DNA from: Phaeoceros laevis
Taxonomy: Eukaryota > Anthocerotophyta > Anthocerotopsida > Notothyladales
NCBI GenBank assembly: GCA_049999765.1
Contig: JBNGIQ010008443.1
Coordinates: 1-39,006 of the forward strand
DNA: 39,006 bases
Reading direction: 5' to 3'
Positions 31,828 through 39,006 of the stretch are shown here, piece by piece. The number at the start of each line of letters is the position of its first letter. The stretch's first letter is position 1. The position numbers and the translations under genes are program-made. The notes beneath the pieces were generated by a model, which saw only the letters and a list, made by a program, of their open reading frames with translations, searched no databases and was not told where the DNA came from.

Positions 31828-32983
31828 AATATAAAGGGAAGGCAGTGCGCATCCGTAAACCAGCAACAACACCGTGCAACAACCCGCGCATTAGACACAT
31901 CCTTATGAGCGACACCATCATCCTTGAGGCGGTTTCTTTGTGGCAGCGACTGGGAAGCTACCCACTCCCACTGCCTACTGCTGTAATCCAACCTGTACAA
32001 CTTGATCAATGGTTGGGAAGATTCCATGTCCACAGAGTATGCGAACACAGCAAGGGTGCTGCAGCTTGAAAAGAGACGGGCTGACGACGGCTCCTTCCCG
32101 TGCTCCCGCAGATACGTCCTGCGGATGCCGTGTTCAATGTATTGAACAGTATCCAGGCCGCTTGAAACATTGGGGCGTAGAGTCCACGGACCACGGGTAC
32201 CTACGCAGCGAACCGTGTGCCACGTGGTGGAGATGCCGCAGTAGGTGTGGAAGCTGCTGTACATTCTGTCCCAGCTGGTGAAAGACACCTCCACAAGAGT
32301 GCTGCCAACAACATCTCGCACCCAAATCCGCCACTCGCAATAGCTTGGAAAGAAAGTACTCAGATCGCTTTTGTGAAGCAGCAGGGGAGGCAGCTCCTGG
32401 AAGCTTCCGTCGCCAAGGTTGAGCAGCCAGCACCTGACTTGCGCACGATTTTCAACACTCCAGTAAGCCGCTGCCACCAGACCGCCATGACTGCCCACCC
32501 TCCAGCAATCGTCCTTGTAGGAGCAGTCTACATTTGGTAGGATGCATCCGACATTTGGTAGGATGCATCCTGGAAAGTCCAGCTTGCTCGCCTTGAGGGG
32601 CAATCTTCTTGTGTTTCCTGGAAGCCGTAGTATGCAGATTGAGGCCTAGGGCAGGGGATCAACGAGCTCTGCTCTTGGAAAGCCGCAGAGCTCATCACCT
32701 CTTTCCATCGCTTGCACACACAGCGGAATCGGGCTTGGCTGGATGAGGGCAGAAACAGGAGCACTGTCACCACCAACTCTTGGGGCATCAGCGCCCACAC
32801 CCATGGCAGTAGTACTGTACGTGTGTCATCTTCAAGCTTCTCCTCCACCGCCACCTGGTACAAGTTTGCCTGCTGGAGGTAACGGTGCAAGTGCTGGTGG
32901 TGCCGTGTAGCCATGTCTGTGCCGCAAACTTGTGCTTGCAAAGTTCTGAGCTGCTGTTGACTAAGAGTATGAATTCCTGACAC
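31803..32983 (-). pseudogene. F-box protein gene with a reading-frame break
   Basis: F-box proteins are substrate receptors of SCF ubiquitin ligases. The first frame, 32983-32528, has the F-box at about residues 64-105 (ALMPQELVVTVLLFLPSSSQ then ARFRCVCKRWKEVMSS) and stops soon after. A second frame, open from about 32603 to 31803, continues with sequence typical of the C-terminal, kelch-like half of plant F-box proteins (for example CWRVGSHGGLVAAAYWS and LIKLYRLDYSSRQWEWV). The two frames overlap at 32528-32603, and the overlap contains a 21-bp tandem duplication (unit CATTTGGTAGGATGCATCCG plus A on the plus strand) at about 32529-32567. A frameshift, an assembly error or a tiny intron could explain it. 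The end of the second frame runs into the fold-back repeat, so the original C-terminus may be replaced. Confidence 0.65.
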
Positions 32984-33012
32984 CTATGGATTGAACTTGT
33001 AGCAAAACCCAA

Positions 33013-34205
33013 CGAGCCCTTGCTGGAATTCGCTACTTGTGGAATTTCCTGCTTCTGGACAATGCCTTGACCTAGATGGACCTAGGACAGCAGGTGTCAA
33101 CAGTGGAAGCCTCTTCTTCTAATTAGAGCGGTCTTCCCAAACGGAAGGTTCCAAACAACTGAGATCTGGATTCAGGACTGCAGATGCCAAAAGGGAAGCC
33201 TCCTATTTTGAGGAAGCTTACAGTTGAAGATATCACCTTCAAGTCCCTGGTCTGGTCTGCTATAATCTTGAGATGGCGAGGGAACTCGAAAGGGCAAGAT
33301 GCCTATGTGCTGCCTCCTAAACACGTGTGCAGCTTTGTGAACTCGAGCATTGGGCAACCTTAACCCAGAACTCCTGATGAGATCGAGGAAGCCCCATAAA
33401 TTTTCAAGCTTCGAACTTCAGACTATGAGTCCAACTCCGAAGGACCTCACTCTGGATGTGTACATATTCACAAAGCAGCTCCCACAAGGTTCCACGTTCG
33501 CTTGCATCCCCCATTCCTCTACAACGCTGTGGTACTCGAAAACGTTTATGGCTTCGACTGCCACAACTGAAATTACCACCCATACATGTATCTGATTTTC
33601 AGTACGGTCAGAAGAGGTGTGTTGCCCAAGCCTGCTTATCATCCAGTGAGTTGGCTTCATGAAAGTTGGTGCTTGCAGAGTCGAGTCACTAGTCACTGTC
33701 GGTACCACATTGGCCGGAAATACTCAGCCACACATGCTTGACATATCGCAAAATGTTTAGATGATAAGCAGCTGTTTGTGACTTCCTTGTTCAAACACAG
33801 GGAAAAGAAAAGGAATTTGCAATCAGGTATGAGATATCATGATCAGCAGCCCAGCTCTTGACTCAGCTGCTAACGTCTACAGAGAAGGCAACCGCATGTA
33901 CTGTTTCGAAGCCTTTAGGGGGACTCTTGCAAACGCCAGCTTGGGTCTCCTGCAGCTGGCAAACACATGCCAAGGTCTTCCCTCTTTGCTTCCCTCCTGA
34001 CACAGTAACTGGATTCCAGGAACGCCTGATAATCTGGGTACATGTCCAAGAGTAGTCACTGCCTCCATATTCGTTACTACTAGTTTCCCTTTGCCAGCGA
34101 AGGAACATGAACTGTAAAAGCTCGTGTCACTCTGGGCCGCTGCCAGGAACAAGCTGCAACCAAGGCACACATGGGATCAATCCTGGTACTGGCTGAACAA
34201 TTCGC
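33013..34205. other. Intergenic region between the F-box gene and LSM5
   Basis: No gene is supported. The part from 33015 to about 33350 is a diverged relative of the repeat seen at 27335-27740; shared words include GCCCTTGCTGGAATT and a block like GGATTCAGGACTGCAGATGC. The end nearest LSM5 is presumably its 3' untranslated region. Confidence 0.45.
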
Positions 34206-34674
34206 CTAATTAGGACTGGGGAGAAGAGGGCGTACAATGGCAATGTTATTCCCGTTGAGGAGTATCTGGTCAAGCTTTGTTATTCTTCGCCCTTCCGGTG
34301 TTATCTCACTGCAAGAAGAGATGGACAAAGAGACTTAACCCTCATGGCCCTGTAAAAGTCGTCAAAACCACAAGAACAGGCACCAACTGCATGATTGATA
34401 GGGAATTCTGGCGTACTATTCGGTGACGTCCTCCAGCACCATGTTCACGTAGACGTCGAATCCACGAAGTGTGCCAACAAGCTCCTTGTCCCCCTTCATG
34501 ATCACCCAAATCTTGGACCCTATGCATCTGTCGATGAGCTCTGCAACAACAAAGACACCTTTAGTTCACGTTGCCTGGAATCTACAGTAGGGAAGTACGC
34601 AGTTTGCGCTGCGAAATGCAGCTCCAGTCCTCCTGCTTACCCGATGGCATAAGATGCGAGGGATTGTGGGACAT
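34206..34674 (-). CDS. LSM5: U6 snRNA-associated Sm-like protein LSM5
   Basis: LSM5 is a subunit of the heptameric LSM1-7 (cytoplasmic mRNA decay) and LSM2-8 (U6 snRNA, splicing) rings. Three short exons on the minus strand, 34674-34641, 34540-34417 and 34308-34206, join in phase into 86 residues, close to the usual 88 or so. Exon 1 encodes [11 protein letters not shown]. Exon 2 gives the Sm1 motif with the near-invariant plant block [20 protein letters not shown] and [15 protein letters not shown]. Exon 3 gives [15 protein letters not shown] and the Sm2 motif [11 protein letters not shown]. The last residues differ from the common ILVPGG ending, reading VRPLLPSPN. Because exons are short the gene is easily missed. 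It is divergent from the TrmO gene. Confidence 0.94.
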
Positions 34675-34909
34675 GGCGGATGCAATGTTTGTGATCCAAA
34701 ACCTGCTCTTGCCAAAGTAGCGTGAGTCAGGGGTTTACGCAAGTAAAGACCGTTTCGCGTTCTATCGAAGTGCTCCTCTCTATCACAGCTTGTGGTCAAT
34801 TGACCCACAAGCACGCAATTGTGTCTCTTCCTCCTCTACTTCTTCAACATGACGTCACCTCACAATGTGACTCGAAGCTTCTAATTCTTGACAGCTGCCA
34901 ATAACCGCC
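34675..34909. promoter_or_regulatory. Shared promoter region of LSM5 and TrmO
   Basis: The 235 bp between the two start codons must contain both promoters and both leaders. No TATA box is evident on either strand, as expected for housekeeping genes. TGACGTCA, a perfect palindromic bZIP-type (CRE-like) site, lies at about 34850-34857 and could act in both directions. Confidence 0.6.
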
Positions 34910-37249
34910 ATGGAATCACCGAGATCATTACTGCTGCCTCTACTGGCAGCTGCTGTTGCCGCAGGAGCCGCTCTCGCAGGTCAGGCGACCGGAATAAAGC
35001 TGAATTCTAGAAGAGGCTGTTCGAAAATGTGGTTGTGGTGGTTGTCGTGTGCCAACCCCTTGCCGCCGTTCCGGAACTTGGTAGTGCATGTCGTATGATC
35101 ATGAGTGCTTTATAATGCTGGAGGTGTTGCCCCATCTAACTGCCCAAGGTCTTTGATTTGAGTAAGCACAATCTGGTCTTGTTTGTGCAGCATATAAAAT
35201 GATAAGGATAAGACATGTGGAGCTCAAGATTGCAGAATTAGAGGCAGCCCTCGAGCATTCTGAGCAGCAACGTGCTGCAGAGCGTACTGGACGCATAAGA
35301 GCTCAACGAGTAAGCTTTCAATTGTTGTATATCGCCAGTGGCTGGGATAATCTCAAAGTTTTGAGCTAGGATGAAATAGGCTGACATGATTTTTTTGGTG
35401 CAATTGCAGAACCTGAGAAAATCCTTGGGTGCCAATGATACGGGCAATTCTGGGGATACCGCATACCCAATGACTCCGATTGGTATCATCCGATCCTGCT
35501 TTTCCACAAGGTGACATCTGCATTATGTCATGTTCGGTCATTAACTGTGCTGGTGGAGCTAACTAGTATTCACCCTTTCCTTTCTCAACTAATATGGTGG
35601 TGCTGTCTTTGGCAGAAATGGCACTCCTCGACAGCCATTGCTTGTTCCTCTTGCAAAAGCGCACCTTGTATTGAATCCTGGTGGAGTCCCTCAAGAGGCC
35701 TTGGAGGGGCTTGCCTTGTATTCGCACTGCTGGGTTCTGTATGTGTTTCACGAGAACACAGACCTGCCACGTTTGTGGAGCAAGCCGGCACATCGGGATC
35801 TGAGAGCAAAGGTATGCCACAGCTATGGCGCACTTACTTTTCTCGAAGTAATAGATTCTTTCTTGCAGATTTTCTGGATACAATGAAAGGCCAATTCTAG
35901 ACTATCTGATGTAGGTTCGTGTACCCAGACTGGATGGTGGTAAGATGGGAATTTTTGCAACAAGAACCCCTCATCGTCCCTGTCCTATTGGACTTTCTGT
36001 GGCAAAGGTCGTTACGAAAGCTGTGCACCTGTTTTGGGACTGTTCAGTTTTCAGGAGGAAATACGTTGGGTGACAGTGCAAGTTCACTGCAGCTTCTAGA
36101 ACTTGCCTTTTTACAAACCTGCTGCTGTGCAGGTTGAAGGGGTACAAGGAAGCACCTTGATTCTTTCTGGTGTTGACCTTGTTGATGGGACCGTAAGTCT
36201 CGCAGAAACCTTTCATGTACTTCGGATGTTTCCGGGTTTTGGGACGATGCTGCTGTTGTTCTATGCTCCTTGGTTTGGCTCATGTTGTTGTTGTTGCTGC
36301 AATGGCCAGCCAGTCCTTGACTTGAAGCCATATTTGACATACTGTGACGCTGTCGTGGATGCTACGACACCTACATGGGTGAAGGTTCGTCACTGGCACA
36401 GTGCCTTGTCTGATCACAGTGTAAAGCCACCTGACGTCAAAGAGTTGTACTTCCATATGTGGACAGAATGGTGCCAGTGCTGATGGTTTCCTTGTTGCAG
36501 GCGGGGGGTTCTGATGATATTTTGGCGATAGCATGTGTGGAGTGCACAGAGAAGTTTAAACAGGAGCTCACCTCTTGTTGGGAATTCATGGTAAGACTCT
36601 CTTATGCATAGAATCCCCAGCTACCAGGTACTCTTAGAAATTTGACATGTCATTTGGGACCTTGAGATTTGACATTTCATATTTGCAGGGGAAGCAATCG
36701 TTGTATTCGAGTTCAGAGGAGTTCCAGCTATTGTTACAGCAGGTGCTTTCGAGGGACATACGGTCATTATGTCAGCGGCAGAGGCCGCACACTGCAACAT
36801 TGAACTACCTAGAAAATGGTGCTTCAGAGGTTGAAGATGTTCTTGACAAGACCTGTCGGAACGCGGCTGCTGACTCCAGAATTGGGCATAAAGGTAGGTT
36901 AGATTCTGCAGATGATGATGAGCAATGTGAACTCGCTTCCTTTACGGCATCAGACTTGGATATTGGTGATAAAGGAGATTTAGGTGGCCAATTGGGAAAG
37001 AAATCAACGGTACTCTCTCCTGAGAGCTCTGCCCTAAGCAGCACACAAGTGGCAGCAAGTGCTCGCAGTGGTCCTAAACCAGCTGAAGCTGGGCACAGAA
37101 AGGCAAGTTCCGGTGAGCCACAAGTTGAAGAGGTGATGTACTATCTGATACTCGAGGGAATCAGGATTGCCTACACAGTCAACCACGGACAGGTTTTAGT
37201 TAGAGGTGCGACAGTGACACCAGAGCTTGAGAGACGGGTCAGACGATAG
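34910..37249 (+). CDS. TrmO-like tRNA (adenine(37)-N6)-methyltransferase, TSAA domain
   Basis: Bacterial TrmO and human TRMO add the N6-methyl group to t6A37 of certain tRNAs, using S-adenosylmethionine. Nine exons join in phase: 34910-34979, 35191-35309, 35410-35510, 35616-35811, 35915-36007, 36133-36192, 36310-36384, 36501-36590 and 36689-37249, giving 454 residues. The TSAA/TrmO domain begins at about residue 84 with TPIGIIRSCFSTRNGTPRQP, followed by ALEGLALYSHCWVLYVFHEN, ATRTPHRPCPIGLSVAK, VDLVDGT and LDLKPYLTYCD. These are the family's SAM and tRNA-binding blocks. The N-terminus has a short hydrophobic, Ala-rich segment (about residues 6-23), which could be an organelle signal or anchor, then a coiled coil rich in Glu and Arg. 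The C-terminal exon adds an acidic low-complexity linker and ends with YYLILEGIRIAYTVN, similar to the last strand block of TrmO. No break is seen. Confidence 0.91.
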
Positions 37250-39006
37250 TCATGGAAGTTTTTACGGCCCTGTAAGGCTCTGGCATTTTTTTTTATTTCT
37301 GCGGTGCAGACCTCGAAGACCATCCATGAGGTATTCAAGTGATGCCTCTGCCAGTCACTTGGTCTGATTGCTTTGTACCTAATTCGTTTGCTTGGCTGGT
37401 GTGACTAGACGAGAAGTACCTTCCTTCTGGTCAAGGGCTTTTATTTTTGCCGCAGCATACTCAGGAGGAAAACACCCCCAGGAGTTTCCTTCAACCGGTG
37501 ACGGAGGCTCCAGAACGAATGACATGACCTAAAAACTGCTGGAAGTGGGAATTGCAAATTTGGCCGTGCAAATGCATGCAACAACAGGGTGTTGTTTTCA
37601 ATAGCTGAGGTACGCTAGGATGGACTATGGTGGGTTAGAGGAGGCGACTCAGCTGTTCGTTCAAGTTTCTGTCCCAGACTATTTCATGTGGGTAAGACAA
37701 CAGTGGGTCATCACACGATGAGCGGACAGAAGGGTTGAAACAAAGTTGGTGCGGACCTGAAAGAGTCACAGATTCGTCAGCTAATGGATGGTCACTTGCT
37801 TGTTATTACAAGCAATGTGTTTGTTAAAGTGCCTACAGTCCCTGGAGCTCATGCGACTTTATCAGGCAGATTTGCACTTCATCCGGCATCAGCATGGTTG
37901 CGGACCCGTCTACTAGGCCTCAGTCGAGGTGTCGGTGCACTTGTGCGCTAACTAGGTGAGGCAGGCAGGTTCATTGTTGTCACTGTTCTCCACTCGAGGA
38001 ATACAGTGACATGAATTGCACACAAATGAGCATTTCATATATATGCACGGCAGCTCAAGATGCTCTCTACATGTTTTCGTCAAGTTGAACGATGCCCACA
38101 GTTGTCTGAAAGGTTGCTGATGGACGAAGGTTCTATGCTCTTGCTGTGTTGCTATAAGTAGGAGTCAAAAATGACAAAGGAAAGCAATTTGCTTTCCTAA
38201 CAGCACCACACTTGACGACTTGGCATGCATGTCTACAGCAGGGTTGGTTTGGAACATTACAACAGGGCTTGCAGTCGATGGATTCTGTCTACAGCCAACT
38301 CTAGTTCACACATTTGTGAGAGGCTCATGGATGTCGTCTCCTGCAAGTTTGTGCTGCAGAGGAGGAAGGTGAGCTGTGCCAAGATGCTGCATCTCAAAGA
38401 GCTGAGGAGATCCTAGGCACCCAAGCTCGTTCGTACTCATCAGTGGTAGAGCCGCAATAGCAAGAGCGCTTTCACACCGCCTCTCATTATAGGTCTGTGT
38501 ACAGTGTGCAGTGAGTGACGGTTACGTAATGCAATACCGAACTCTTGCTATTTTAGCACCGTGTTTGTGTTGCAGACAGGCGGCCTGTGCGTGTAAGGGT
38601 TTCTGGTTTAGGTCTCACTATTGAGGCCTGTCGGTTTGGTTCTGTAAGTCTGGTCTAGACTCTGGACTAGTCTGGTTCTATGTCGCGCGCATGGCACAAC
38701 CTGGCGTCAACTAACCATCACGCGGCAGGTGTGAGCATGCTCCAGGAGGGTCAGCAGGTGTGTTGCATACGTGTTGTCCGCATGGCTTTCGCTGCTTCTC
38801 ATGCTGCATCAGCGTCTGGCGTCGACCTATGCGGCTCCACTCGGATGTTGGCACTGGACCGGTTACGCCAGGGATGCTGTTCCTTCAGCAAGCTGGTGGT
38901 GGGTCCTCGCCCGCATTGGCTGAGGTGTTCCGCCGCGGTCACTCGGCCCAATCACAGGGGATGCGACCCTCTGCTAATCAGGTGATGCTCCCCCCCCAGA
39001 TTTGGC
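37250..39006. other. Non-coding right end of the window
   Basis: No gene is supported. The first 200 bases are probably the TrmO 3' untranslated region. A stretch at about 38038-38098 resembles 26797-26880 (ATATGCACGG, GCTCAAG and ATGTTTTxGTCAAGTTGAA in the same order), so a dispersed repeat is likely. Short open frames, including one at 38680-38985, look like chance. Confidence 0.45.

Noticed and set aside
38425-38500. tRNA-like D-arm words (CAGTGGTAGAGC)
   Set aside because: No matching acceptor stem, anticodon arm or T-loop follows, so it is not a tRNA gene.

Overview
This is nuclear DNA of a plant. The genes are split by short GT-AG introns, mostly about 70 to 250 bp. The proteins are plant-type: a full-size PDR/ABCG transporter, a CYP86-clan P450, plant-like LSM5, Pescadillo and TrmO. 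Eukaryotic DNA transposons lie between them. The compact introns and close gene spacing would fit a small-genome non-seed plant or other streptophyte, but I cannot name the species. Four runs of exactly 100 N are assembly gaps of unknown true size.

Layout. 1-1084 (+) holds the last four visible coding exons of a Pescadillo homologue. 2372-4325 (+) is an intact four-exon gene for a secreted PQQ-type beta-propeller protein (copy 1). 4446-12045 (-) is a 24-exon ABCG/PDR transporter gene. 12046-16169 is mostly non-coding and holds a frameshifted coiled-coil/RING relic. 16173-19684 is a complete PIF/Harbinger transposon with matching terminal inverted repeats, a TTA target duplication, a transposase gene and an AT-hook/SANT-like partner gene. 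19688-22187 is repeat-rich and includes a 488-bp MITE-like inverted-repeat element. 22188-23759 (+) is a decayed PQQ copy (copy 2). 23871-25574 (-) is an intronless cytochrome P450 gene that converges on it. 28410-30342 (-) is PQQ copy 3, intact apart from an assembly gap. 31515-31827 holds two adjacent fold-back structures. 31803-32983 (-) is an F-box gene with a reading-frame break. LSM5 (34206-34674, -) and a plant TrmO/TSAA-domain gene (34910-37249, +) are divergent, with 235 bp between their start codons. The last 1.7 kb shows nothing I can call.

How they relate. Pescadillo, LSM5 and TrmO are unrelated housekeeping genes for ribosome biogenesis, RNA decay or splicing, and tRNA modification. 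The three PQQ copies share the same intron positions and surround the transposon and the P450 gene, so the locus grew by local duplication, inversion and transposon insertion. A lipid-type P450, secreted propeller proteins and a PDR exporter sit close together, which is suggestive of a surface-chemistry neighbourhood, but that is inference only.

I see no clearly new biological system. The best leads are the possibly autonomous Harbinger element, the fold-back element at 31.5 kb, the MITE, the shared LSM5/TrmO promoter, and the PQQ family with one dead member.
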